From NCBI RefSeq assembly GCF_000442515.1, contig NZ_AQPH01000003.1, forward strand, positions 1 through 64,000: DNA of 64,000 nt, in the 5' to 3' direction. The translations under genes were made by a program, and so were the position numbers. The DNA is from Magnetospirillum fulvum MGU-K5. GTDB lineage: Bacteria > Pseudomonadota > Alphaproteobacteria > Rhodospirillales > Magnetospirillaceae. Shown one piece after another: positions 44,635 to 52,756 of the stretch. Positions within the stretch are counted from its first letter, which is position 1. Each line of letters starts with the position of its first letter. Under the pieces are notes generated by a model, which worked only from the letters and a program-made list of their open reading frames with translations, was not told the origin of the DNA and searched no databases.

Positions 44635-44655
44635 TTATTTCGGGGACGAATTGAC

Positions 44656-45451
44656 ATGACGAAGGTGCTTCTGGTCGGGTGCGGCCGGATGGGGTCCGCT
44701 TTGCTGTCGGGCTGGCTTGATCGCGGCATCGCCGCCGCCGATCTGGTGGTGGTCGATCCCACCCGCCCCACCGTCGGGCCGGTGAATGTGGTGGCCGATG
44801 CCGACTCGATCCCCGCCGGTTTTGTTCCTGATGTCGTCGTGCTGGCGGTCAAGCCGCAGATGATGGAGGCGGCGTTGCCGCCCTATCGTCGTTTCGTCGC
44901 GTCGGCCTTGTTCCTGTCGATCGCCGCCGGGAAGCCGACCGCCTATTTTCCGCCGCGCCTTTGGCGACGACCTGGCGATCGTGCGGGCGATGCCCAACAC
45001 GCCTGCGGCGGTGCGCCGTGGCATCACGGTTTGTTTTGCCGACGAAACGGTTTCCGCCGACCGCCGCGCCCTGGCGGAATCGTTGCTGGAAGCGGTGGGC
45101 GAGGTCGGCTGGATCGCCGACGAAGCCCAGATGGATGCTGTCACCGCTCTGTCCGGTTCGGGTCCGGCCTATGTCTTCCTGCTGGCCGAAGCGATGGCCG
45201 AGGCCGGGGCGGCGCTGGGCCTCGATCCCGCTCTGGCGGTGCGTCTGGCCCGCACCACCGTTTCCGGATCGGGCGAATTGCTTCGTTTGTCCGCCGATTC
45301 GGCGGGTGATCTGCGTCGCGCCGTGACCAGTCCGGCAGGGACTACCGCTGCCGCTCTGGCGGTGCTGATGGACGAGGCGGCTGGATTCGGCCCGTTGCTG
45401 CGCGACGCCCTGGCCGCCGCCGAGCATCGCAGCCGCGAACTGGCTGGATAG
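44656..45451 (+). pseudogene. proC: pyrroline-5-carboxylate reductase ProC, frameshifted
   Basis: ProC makes proline from pyrroline-5-carboxylate with NAD(P)H. The first frame starts MTKVLLVGCGRMGSALLSGW (Rossmann motif) and runs to SIAAGKPTAYF. The rest (VRAMPNTPAAVRRGITVCF, AVTALSGSGPAYVFLLAEAM, VTSPAGTTAAAL) lies in the +1 frame. Removing one base near the TTTT at 44946-44949 restores a continuous protein of about 264 residues. As proline synthesis is normally needed, this is either a sequencing error or a recent mutation covered by a second copy elsewhere. A GGGGGG/CCCCCC hairpin follows the stop at 45451-45467. Confidence 0.85.
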
Positions 45452-45588
45452 GGGGGACCATCCCCCCGTAATGATTTAAAAAAGAACGGGGAAATGTACG
45501 TAGGGGAGTCACAATTGTTGACTCTCCGATGGCGGTTTGGCACCCTCCGCTGCACTGCAATATCGTGCAGCGGATGGAGGGTGTCAGC

Positions 45589-46029
45589 ATGGCCGCGAAT
45601 CAGTCCGATAACATTTTTGATTTCGACGTCAGCAAATATCTCGGTGACTTCAAGGTTCCCGGTGTCGATGTTGAAACCATCGTTGCCAGCCAGCGCAAGA
45701 ATATCGAGGCGCTGACTCAGGCCAACAAGCTGGCCTTCGAAGGCCTTCAGAACGTCGTCAAGCGTCAGGTCGAGATTCTGCGCCAGGCCATTGATGAGGT
45801 CTCTCATCTCTCTAAGGATATCGTCGAGCCGGGGGCGCCGCATGAAAAGGCGGCTCGTCAGGCCGAGTTGGCCAAGGATGCGTTCGAACGCGCGCTGGTC
45901 AACGCCCGCGAGCTGGCCGAGCTGATCACCAAGGCCAATTCGGATGCCTTCGATCTGCTCAACAAGCGGTTCAGCCAGAGCCTGGATGAAGCCCGCGAGG
46001 CGTTCTCCAAGGCCGCTGCCAAGAAATAG
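45589..46029 (+). CDS. phasin
   Basis: A 146-residue helical protein of the Phasin_2 family: FDFDVSKYLGDFKVPGVDVE, QRKNIEALTQANKLAFEGLQ, VKRQVEILRQAIDEV, and SQSLDEAREAFSKAAAKK at the end. Phasins coat polyhydroxyalkanoate granules. GGAGGG lies before ATG 45589; the frame extends upstream to 45529. It has its own terminator. No PHA synthase gene is nearby. Confidence 0.92.
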   Translation: MAANQSDNIFDFDVSKYLGDFKVPGVDVETIVASQRKNIEALTQANKLAFEGLQNVVKRQVEILRQAIDEVSHLSKDIVEPGAPHEKAARQAELAKDAFERALVNARELAELITKANSDAFDLLNKRFSQSLDEAREAFSKAAAKK

Positions 46030-46051
46030 CGCGATCGGTTTGTGCCGATGC

Positions 46052-46084
46052 GGCCTTCCCCGTCCCGGACGGGGGAGGCCTTTG
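46052..46084 (+). terminator. terminator after phasin gene
   Basis: GGCCTTCCCCGTC and GACGGGGGAGGCC form a strong stem with a 3-base loop, followed by a short TTT. It lies between the convergent phasin and tetR genes and may serve both. Confidence 0.75.
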
Positions 46085-46089
46085 GCGTT

Positions 46090-46698
46090 TTAGGGAGCGA
46101 AAGCCCGCAGCATCGTTTCGACTGCGGCGGAAATCGCCTTGTCGACGGTGCGTCCTTCGGGCTGGGGCAGGCCCAGCAGGGTGCGCATGAACAGATCGGT
46201 GCGCAACATGCCGATAAACAGGTCGGCCATCTGCCACGCATCGTCAACCGACAGCAAGCCGCGTCGACCCAGATCGACGAACACCTGGGCGATCTGGCCT
46301 TTGCCGGTACCGGGGCCGGATTCATAGAAAGCGCGGGCAAGATCGGGTTGGCGGTGGGCTTCGGCGGTGACCAGTCGGAACATCGCCAGCGTCTCGGGCT
46401 GAAGCAGCAATCCCAGCAAGCGCTGGCCGATGATGGTCAGGGTGGCGCGGGCATCCAACGTGTTATCGACGGCGGCAAAGGTCATGTTGCGCTCGCAGCG
46501 CATCCGGATCACCGCGCGGAACAGATCGTCCTTGTCGGTGAAGTGGGCGTAGATCGTCGCCTTGGACACCCCGGCGCGGTTGGCGACCGTGTCCATGCTG
46601 GCGGCGGCATAGCCAACTTCAAGAAAAACGCTGCCCGCAGCGTCAAGAATGGCCTCACGTTTGGCCGAAGGGCGGTGACAGCGACTCGAGTCCGACAT
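46090..46698 (-). CDS. TetR/AcrR-family regulator
   Basis: A 202-residue TetR regulator. The helix-turn-helix reads REAILDAAGSVFLEVGYAAA, then ANRAGVSKATIYAHFTDKDD. The C-terminal ligand domain resembles AcrR C-terminal types. ATG 46698 has GGAGGA 5 bases upstream (ATG 46713 less likely). A 40-bp palindrome lies 15 bp upstream, so it probably represses itself. It is the last gene after mlaA-mlaC on the same strand, so it may also respond to envelope or lipid signals. Confidence 0.9.
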   Translation of the reverse strand: MSDSSRCHRPSAKREAILDAAGSVFLEVGYAAASMDTVANRAGVSKATIYAHFTDKDDLFRAVIRMRCERNMTFAAVDNTLDARATLTIIGQRLLGLLLQPETLAMFRLVTAEAHRQPDLARAFYESGPGTGKGQIAQVFVDLGRRGLLSVDDAWQMADLFIGMLRTDLFMRTLLGLPQPEGRTVDKAISAAVETMLRAFAP

Positions 46699-46712
46699 TG
46701 TTCCTCCATACA

Positions 46713-46752
46713 CCTTCCCTAAACTAAACCATACGGTTCAGTTTAGGGAAGG
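46713..46752. promoter_or_regulatory. palindromic operator upstream of tetR
   Basis: CCTTCCCTAAACT and its exact reverse complement flank a 14-base centre (AAACCATACGGTTC) that is itself largely palindromic. The size and inner ACC...GGT symmetry are typical of TetR-family operators. Position just before the tetR start predicts autoregulation. Confidence 0.8.
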
Positions 46753-46776
46753 GAAGAAACATCGGATCCGATGGCC

Positions 46777-47427
46777 TTAGTTGCGCGGCGCGGCGCTACT
46801 GGACTGAAGATCGGCCACCTTGTTGCGCAAAGCGGACAGCAAACCGTCGATCCGGTCGCCATTGGCCCGGATCACCGAGGCATATTCCGACTGATAGGTG
46901 ACGGCCATCGACGAGCCCTCAACAATCAGATCGACGACCCGGAATCCGCCTTCGGTCCTCTTCAACCGCCATTGCAGGGTAATTGGCTGCTGGCGGTCGC
47001 GCTCGACTCGCGAGGTGACGGTGAGCCCGCGCTCGCCATCATCGACCAGCCCGATGACGGTGTGGCGCAGGTCGCCGCCGTAATCCTTGAAGCGGGTCGA
47101 CCAGGTGAGGACGACGATATCCTCGAACAAACGCAGGAAGTCCTGCTGCTGCTCGGGGGTGGCGCTCCGCCAATAGCGGCCCAGCACGCGTCGGCCGATT
47201 TCGGCGAGATCGACTTCGGTGGTGAACAAGGTGCGGAAGCGAGCGGCCCGTTCGGAATCGGGAACGCCCTTACCGACCATTGTCTGCATCGCCGTATCGG
47301 CGAGACGGTTGACGAAGACGATCGCCGGGTCAATCGGTGCCGTGTCGGCGGCGGCGAAACGGAGCGGGGCAACCAGCAGCGAGATGCCGCCCAGGGCAGC
47401 CAGCAAAAACGGACGGCGGGAAATCAT
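46777..47427 (-). CDS. mlaC: phospholipid-binding protein MlaC
   Basis: A 216-residue periplasmic protein of the MlaC/Ttg2D family: RRVLGRYWRSATPEQQQDFL, VLTWSTRFKDYGGD, and LIVEGSSMAVTYQSEYASVI. The signal peptide begins MISRRPFLLAALGG, with a twin-Arg SRRPFL that suggests Tat export. It carries phospholipid between outer-membrane MlaA and the inner-membrane MlaFEDB complex. It overlaps mlaA by 4 bp. mlaFED are not in this window. Confidence 0.93.
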   Translation of the reverse strand: MISRRPFLLAALGGISLLVAPLRFAAADTAPIDPAIVFVNRLADTAMQTMVGKGVPDSERAARFRTLFTTEVDLAEIGRRVLGRYWRSATPEQQQDFLRLFEDIVVLTWSTRFKDYGGDLRHTVIGLVDDGERGLTVTSRVERDRQQPITLQWRLKRTEGGFRVVDLIVEGSSMAVTYQSEYASVIRANGDRIDGLLSALRNKVADLQSSSAAPRN

Positions 47428-48221
47428 CGGACTGCCGCTCCCGACGAAGACGGAGCGGGGGTGAGCGGAGAGCGGTCGTGCCCGTTGGCGATCTCGGAGG
47501 CGCGATTCTGACGATAGAGCGAGCGCAGCGAGGCGTAATAATCGAGCGAGGTCCGCTTGACATCGTCCAGGGTGTCGATCAGCCGTTCACGACGGTCAAG
47601 ACCGGAAACGCCGCTGCGAGCCCAGGGTGCCCATTCGTAGCCCATGTTGACCATGACGATATCAACCGGATCGCCATACCATTCGACGGCGGTGCCAAAG
47701 GCATCGCGCGGATTCGACGGGCCGAACAGCGGCAGGACCAGATACGGTCCTTCGCCGACGCCCCACACTGCCAGGGTCTGACCGAAATCTTCCTCGTGGG
47801 CGGGGATACCGGCCTCGGTGGCGATGTCGATGAAGCCAAGCAGACCGAAGGTGGTGTTGAACGCAGCGCGGAAGAAGGTCTGGACCGCACGGTCGGGTTC
47901 GCCCTGCAACAGGTCGTTGGCGAACACCAACGGCGATTTCAGGTTTTGCAGGGCATCGTGGATACGGTCGCGGCCGAATTGCGGCACCACGGTACGATAG
48001 CCCTCGGCGGCGGGGCGAATCGCATAGGTGTCGAGGAAATCGTTGAACGCGAAGATCTCGCGATTCATCGGCTCCAGCGGATCATTGACTTGTTCCCATT
48101 CCGCCACCGCCTCCGGATCGGAGTCCGGGGGAGGGGTGGCGCACCCGGCCAGAAGGCCCAAGGCGATGATTGAGCCAGCAATGCGGGCTGCGGTGCTGTG
48201 GCTGGGGCGGCGCGCGGTCAT
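47424..48221 (-). CDS. mlaA: outer-membrane lipoprotein MlaA (VacJ)
   Basis: A 265-residue lipoprotein. The signal peptide ends in the lipobox LLAGC (Cys near 27). The MlaA core has VNDPLEPMNREIFAFNDFLD, GVGEGPYLVLPLFGPSNPRD and ASLRSLYRQN. It sits in the outer membrane with porins, removing surface phospholipid and handing it to MlaC, encoded next. The C-terminal tail is Pro/Ser-rich. It is the first gene of a leftward mlaA-mlaC(-tetR) unit. Confidence 0.95.
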   Translation of the reverse strand: MTARRPSHSTAARIAGSIIALGLLAGCATPPPDSDPEAVAEWEQVNDPLEPMNREIFAFNDFLDTYAIRPAAEGYRTVVPQFGRDRIHDALQNLKSPLVFANDLLQGEPDRAVQTFFRAAFNTTFGLLGFIDIATEAGIPAHEEDFGQTLAVWGVGEGPYLVLPLFGPSNPRDAFGTAVEWYGDPVDIVMVNMGYEWAPWARSGVSGLDRRERLIDTLDDVKRTSLDYYASLRSLYRQNRASEIANGHDRSPLTPAPSSSGAAVR

Positions 48222-48427
48222 CTTGAGGTAACCCCTAAGGTCGTGGCGGAAGGGCCGGGAAATTCGATATAGACGTCAGAATATATACGAAACTCTATTA
48301 TCTTCACCAATCACAATCCAGACGGAAAAAACGGCAATCTGACCGTACCACCATCGGGCTTCCCAGGATGGGGGGTGACGCGGTATGGTAACAAATTAGG
48401 CGTTACCGTGTCGGTCGGGAGGGAACG

Positions 48428-48904
48428 ATGGCGATCGCCTGGGACGATTCGTTTGCGATTGGTGACGACGAGATCGATGCCGACCATCGGGCGATGATGG
48501 CATTGATCGGTAGGCTGCAAACTATCACGTCCGGCCTGGGAGATGGTGAAGCCATTGTCTCGGCCATTTCCCAATTGCGCGATCTCTGTTTCGGCCACTT
48601 CCTGCGGGAAGAGGCGCTCCAGCACCGCATCGGCTTTCCCGATATCGAGGCTCACCGCCTCGGCCACCAGATGCTGTTGAAGCGCCTGGATGCCGTGCTC
48701 AGCCATTTCGCCGTGGGCTGCGATCAAATCCGGGCTGGCATTCTACGCACCCTCGGGGATTCGCTCGCGACCTGGATGGTGTTCCATATCACCCGGGGCG
48801 ATATCGAGATGCGGCCCTATGTCGAGGCGACCAGCCGAAGACGGCGGGGGGCTTCGTCGCGCCGCCGCTCCGTCACCGATCATCATCCTCTGATTGGGGC
48901 TTGA
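48428..48904 (+). CDS. bacteriohemerythrin
   Basis: A 158-residue O2-binding protein. The di-iron ligands follow the hemerythrin pattern: DADH, FGHFLREE (HxxxE), AHRLGH (HxxxH) and HITRGD (HxxxxD), all present. An Arg-rich C-terminal tail (RRRRGASSRRRS) is added to the four-helix bundle. Stand-alone hemerythrins in aquatic alphaproteobacteria are linked to oxygen storage, delivery or aerotaxis. The stop is immediately next to the ccmB stop (convergent). Confidence 0.93.
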   Translation: MAIAWDDSFAIGDDEIDADHRAMMALIGRLQTITSGLGDGEAIVSAISQLRDLCFGHFLREEALQHRIGFPDIEAHRLGHQMLLKRLDAVLSHFAVGCDQIRAGILRTLGDSLATWMVFHITRGDIEMRPYVEATSRRRRGASSRRRSVTDHHPLIGA

Positions 48905-49570
48905 TTACTCGACCGCCTGACGCAGCGCGGCAGCGGCAACCCAAGGCGACAACGCCAGGGACGCGATCAGAATTCCACCCAAGATCAGCAGATGCGGTCC
49001 CGCTTCCAGTCCCTGGATCGCGGCATCAATCGCTCCCACCGAAAAAATCAGCACCGGAATGTAAAGCGGCAGGATCAGCAGCGATAACAGCACGCCGCCG
49101 CGCCGCGCTCCCAACACCAGGGCGGCACCGATCCCGCCGATCAGCGACAAAACCGGGGTGCCCAACACCATCGCCGCCAGCAGGGGGGCAAAACCGTCGG
49201 CGGGCAGGTGGAGCAGCACCGCGAGCACCGGAGCGACGACGATCAGCGGCAGGCCGGTCGTCAGCCAGTGGGCCAGCATCTTGGCCGCGACCGCCAGTTC
49301 GAGCGGCATCGGCGACATCGCCAGCAATTCCAGCGAGCCATCCTCGTAATCGGCCTGGAATAACCGATCGAGCGACAGCATCGAGGCCAACAGTGCGGTG
49401 ACCATCAACACCCCGGGCGAGACCCGCTCAAGCAGATTGGTTTCCGGCCCCAGCCCGAACGGAAACAGGATCACGGTCAGGATAAAAAAGGTCACCACCA
49501 TCACGCTGTCCGATCCCTGGCGCAGCGCCAGACGCAGATCGCGGCGGACCACTTCGAAGAAACGGGTCAT
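48905..49570 (-). CDS. ccmB: haem exporter membrane subunit CcmB
   Basis: A 221-residue polytopic membrane protein of the CcmB family with about six hydrophobic helices (FFILTVILFPFGLGPE near the start; VLGTPVLSLIGGIGAALVLG; LLSLLILPLYIPVLIFSVGA). With CcmA it forms the ABC module that releases holo-CcmE in c-type cytochrome maturation. The start overlaps ccmA by 4 bp. ccmC and later genes are not visible here. Confidence 0.93.
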   Translation of the reverse strand: MTRFFEVVRRDLRLALRQGSDSVMVVTFFILTVILFPFGLGPETNLLERVSPGVLMVTALLASMLSLDRLFQADYEDGSLELLAMSPMPLELAVAAKMLAHWLTTGLPLIVVAPVLAVLLHLPADGFAPLLAAMVLGTPVLSLIGGIGAALVLGARRGGVLLSLLILPLYIPVLIFSVGAIDAAIQGLEAGPHLLILGGILIASLALSPWVAAAALRQAVE

Positions 49571-50232
49571 GACAGGCCTTCGGGGGCGGGGGCGAAGCGG
49601 TCGAGGGTCAGGATTGCGGCGTCGGGCAGCACGATGTCGGCATGGGTCGACAGAACGACCATCCCGCCACCGGCGCGATGCTCGGCCAGCACCGTTTCCA
49701 GCACCGCGATCGAGGCGCGGTCAAGCGCGGTGGTCGGTTCATCCATCAGCCACAGCGGGCAGGGCGCGGCCAGCAGCCGGGCCAGATTGACCCGGCGCTT
49801 TTGCCCGGCCGACAGCATCCGTCCCGGCATGTCGGCCAGATGGCCAAGGCCAAAGCGGTCGATCGCCGCATCGGCGGCACGGTCGGCCTCGGCGGTGTCG
49901 CTCCGGTGCAGCCGGGCCCAGAAGCGCACGGCCTCGGCCACGCTCAACACCGGCTTGATCGCGTCGTGATGGCCGAGATAGTGAGTCCGGGCGGCGTGGG
50001 CTTCGGGATCGTCGGCTAGGGACTGGCCGTTCCAGTCCAACTGCCCGGCACACGGGCGCAACAGACCGGCCAGCACCCGCAACAGGCTGGATTTGCCCGA
50101 TCCGTTGGGGCCGAGCAGCAACAGCGCTCCCCCCGGTTCGAGGGTGAAGCCGAGATGGGAAAACACCAGCCGTCCGCCACGTCGGCAGGCCAGCTCAGAA
50201 CCGCGAAAGAGAAGGGATTGGGCGGTGCTCAT
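49567..50232 (-). CDS. ccmA: cytochrome c maturation ATPase CcmA
   Basis: A 221-residue ABC ATPase: Walker A GPNGSGKSSL, signature LSAGQKRRVNLARLL, Walker B LWLMDEPTTALD. ATG 50232 (MSTAQSLLFRG) fits the family length; the frame goes on to 50358. It powers release of haem-loaded CcmE. Confidence 0.93.
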   Translation of the reverse strand: MSTAQSLLFRGSELACRRGGRLVFSHLGFTLEPGGALLLLGPNGSGKSSLLRVLAGLLRPCAGQLDWNGQSLADDPEAHAARTHYLGHHDAIKPVLSVAEAVRFWARLHRSDTAEADRAADAAIDRFGLGHLADMPGRMLSAGQKRRVNLARLLAAPCPLWLMDEPTTALDRASIAVLETVLAEHRAGGGMVVLSTHADIVLPDAAILTLDRFAPAPEGLS

Positions 50233-50391
50233 GGGCGGCACCATGGCAAAATTCCGTCGCCTTGGCGAGAGCCGAATGCGCCCGCACATTACGCATGTGT
50301 AATGCCATAGAAAAGGTGTTGAAATTATCCCCAGGTCGGAGCAAACCTCGCTTATCAAGACAATATGATTCGATTTGCCCAGGGGGAAATC

Positions 50392-50691
50392 ATGCTCTTC
50401 GGACGTGTGACGGGGTGGCTGCTGGTCGGTCTCGCCGTCATCATGGCATCGGCTGACGCGGTCATGGCCTTAGGCCCGGCCGATTACGTCGGACTGATCA
50501 CCGCCGATTTCGTTTTGTTGCTTGCCGGTCATACCCCCGACACCGCCGAAACCGGTCGTAGCCTGTTCGATACGGTCCAGGCGATGGTTCTCGATCTTCC
50601 GGCCTGGGTCGTGGTCGGAACCATGGGTGTGACTCTTTCGATCGTGTGCCGCCATCGTCCGCGCTGGCGTCGCCCGGTTTTCCGCCGCTAA
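50392..50691 (+). CDS. small membrane protein, function unknown
   Basis: A 99-residue protein with a hydrophobic N-terminal helix (GWLLVGLAVIMASADAVMAL) and a C-terminal one (AWVVVGTMGVTLSIV), ending in an Arg-rich tail (RHRPRWRRPVFRR). GGGGGAAATC precedes ATG 50392. I do not recognise the family, though short two-helix proteins of this kind are frequent in Rhodospirillales. Confidence 0.65.
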   Translation: MLFGRVTGWLLVGLAVIMASADAVMALGPADYVGLITADFVLLLAGHTPDTAETGRSLFDTVQAMVLDLPAWVVVGTMGVTLSIVCRHRPRWRRPVFRR

Positions 50692-50813
50692 TCCCAAATA
50701 TCCCGCCTGTCGGCCGCCCCGCGCCAGACTTCCCTTTGTTGTGAAATCAGAACAAACGGACGCTCCAGCCGGGGCGTGGTCGCGGCTTGCGCTCCTATTG
50801 GACCGGCCTGACC

Positions 50814-51320
50814 TCAGGCGGCCCCGGTGGCGGGCGACAGATCGCCCTCGGCGGCCTTGTCCTTGCCCTTGTCCGTCCCGGTGTCCTTGCGTGGCGGGGC
50901 CAGCCGGGCCGGAGTGGGGGTCGCCGCCAGAGCGGGGGCGGCATCCGCGGCGGGCGTTTCCTGCTTGCGGACCAGACGACCTTCCAATTGCGCCCCGGCT
51001 TCGATTTCGATGCTGTCGTGAATGATGTCGCCAGCGATGCGGGCGGCACGCGCGATCACCACCGCCCCGGCGGTGATCTTGCCGATCACCTCGCCGTGCA
51101 CCTGGGTGGTTTCGGCGGTGATTTCGCCGGTGACCCGACCGGATTCGCCGATCAACAGCCGATGGCAGACGATATCGCCTTCCAACTGGCCGTCGATCTG
51201 GATTTCGCCCTCGGTGGTGATGTTGCCGACGATGCGGACATCGGCACCGATCAGCGACAGGGTTCCCCCAGCCGGCGACTTCCGGGACGACGTGCCGCCG
51301 CCTTTACCAAATCTTGAGAG
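50814..51320 (-). CDS. bactofilin
   Basis: A 168-residue polymer-forming cytoskeletal protein. The core beta-helix shows the repeated pattern LSLIGADVRIVGNITTEGEI, DGQLEGDIVCHRLLIGESG, VTGEITAETTQVHGEVIGKI. Flexible tails lie at both ends; the C-terminal one is Pro/Ala/Lys-rich. ATG 51320 follows AGGTGACC and overlaps the upstream peptidase gene by 17 bp. Bactofilins scaffold cell-wall enzymes; the coupled M23 peptidase is the likely client. Confidence 0.93.
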   Translation of the reverse strand, partial: LSRFGKGGGTSSRKSPAGGTLSLIGADVRIVGNITTEGEIQIDGQLEGDIVCHRLLIGESGRVTGEITAETTQVHGEVIGKITAGAVVIARAARIAGDIIHDSIEIEAGAQLEGRLVRKQETPAADAAPALAATPTPARLAPPRKDTGTDKGKDKAAEGDLSPATGAA

Positions 51321-52491
51321 CATGGTCACCTGCCGCGATGAATTTGAGGGGGTCACGGGGGACTTCGGACAGTCGAACTTCGTAATGCAGATGCGGGCCG
51401 GTCGAACGGCCGGTATTGCCGAGCAGTCCGATCACGGTCGAACGGCCGACATGCTGGCCCTCGCGGACCAGGATGCGGGACAGGTGGGCGTAGCGGGTGG
51501 TAACGCCGCCGCCATGGTCGATTTCGATCGCGAGGCCATAGCGGTCCCACGGCCCGGCGAACAGCACCTGACCTTCGCCGGTGGCATGAACCGGGGAGCC
51601 GAACGGGGCGGTCAGATCGACGCCTTCGTGAATCCCGGTGCGGCGGTTGAGCGGATCGTTGCGGCGGCCGAACGGTGAGCTGACGTCGTAGTCGGTTTGC
51701 AGCGGATCGCCCAACGGCATCGTCTGCATCGCCGCCTTGACCCCGCTCCAGCGATCGAGCCGGTCGAGCAGGCCGTTCAGCCCGGGCTCGGTCGCGGTGG
51801 CGTTGACCGGGACGAACGGACCGCCGCGGCCACGTTCGGGGTGGCGCGTTTCGATTACCCGGCCGGGATCGATCCCCAGCCGCGACAGCGAATGTTCGGC
51901 ATCGGCGATGCGAGCGGCGGCGGCGTCGCTGGTGGTCTGCACCGCCTGGGCATAGGCCATCCGCAGACGTTCCAGCGAGGTTTCCAGCCGCCGGACCTGA
52001 TCGCGCACGGCGCGGACCTCGGACTCGGCCGGGGCGTCGTCGGTTTTGACCGGATCGGCGACCGGGCCGGGCAGCGAGCGTTGTTTTTCCGGGGCGCCCT
52101 TGACCAAGGCGGCATTGGATTCGGCCAGAACCATCAGGCTGGACTGGACCAGATCGACCTCGCGGGTGATGTCGGCGACCATCTTCTGCGAGGCGATCAA
52201 TCGTTGCTGGGCGCTATGGGTCGCCGACAGCATTTCTTCCAGCCGCTGTTCGCGCTGGACCAGTTCTTCGGGATGATGGAGCAGCATCAGGGTGGAGGCG
52301 GCCGCCCACAACACGCAGCCCGCGACGGCGGCGCCCAGCGCAACCAGCCGTCCCCGACCCAGGGCGATTTGGACAGCCGTGCCGTCGGCGCGGCGGATCA
52401 GCACCCGGGATTCGGGCACGATTGCGACGAAGGCGCGACGAACCGCTTTGAGGCGTTGTTCGGCCGCCTGGATCGCTCGCGGGTCCCTCAC
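51304..52491 (-). CDS. M23-family membrane metallopeptidase
   Basis: A 395-residue protein: cytoplasmic N-terminus of about 45 residues, one transmembrane helix (LVALGAAVAGCVLWAAASTL), two periplasmic coiled-coil stretches, and a C-terminal LytM domain with GIHEGVDLTAPFG (His and Asp ligands) and STGPHLHYEVR (HxH). Zinc ligands are complete, so it is probably an active peptidoglycan endopeptidase. Overlap with the bactofilin gene suggests a bactofilin-LytM shape module, as known in Caulobacter relatives (BacA with an M23 enzyme). Confidence 0.92.
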   Translation of the reverse strand: MRDPRAIQAAEQRLKAVRRAFVAIVPESRVLIRRADGTAVQIALGRGRLVALGAAVAGCVLWAAASTLMLLHHPEELVQREQRLEEMLSATHSAQQRLIASQKMVADITREVDLVQSSLMVLAESNAALVKGAPEKQRSLPGPVADPVKTDDAPAESEVRAVRDQVRRLETSLERLRMAYAQAVQTTSDAAAARIADAEHSLSRLGIDPGRVIETRHPERGRGGPFVPVNATATEPGLNGLLDRLDRWSGVKAAMQTMPLGDPLQTDYDVSSPFGRRNDPLNRRTGIHEGVDLTAPFGSPVHATGEGQVLFAGPWDRYGLAIEIDHGGGVTTRYAHLSRILVREGQHVGRSTVIGLLGNTGRSTGPHLHYEVRLSEVPRDPLKFIAAGDHALKIW

Positions 52492-52756
52492 CTTTATCTG
52501 CTCCCCCCGTGGCAGGATGGCCCGACGACCGCCCGACAGGGACGATCGCCCAGCTTTGGGAAAATTCAGTGTAGTCAGCCTTCCGGCCCTAACCTATAGG
52601 TAAGAACTCCTGATCCGGGCAAGACGAATGTTGGCTGCGCCGTGGCAATCGGTGTCAGACTGTGTCGACTCGGCCGATTTCGGGGCGGACGATTGACGCG
52701 ACCGCCCGGCGGGAATATCGTCACCGGCTTTATCCGTCTTCTGGAAGTTCTAGAAA
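52492..52756. other. divergent intergenic region
   Basis: The 265 bp between the M23 peptidase (leftward) and lysK (rightward) hold no gene I can support. Both promoters must be here. Confidence 0.4.
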
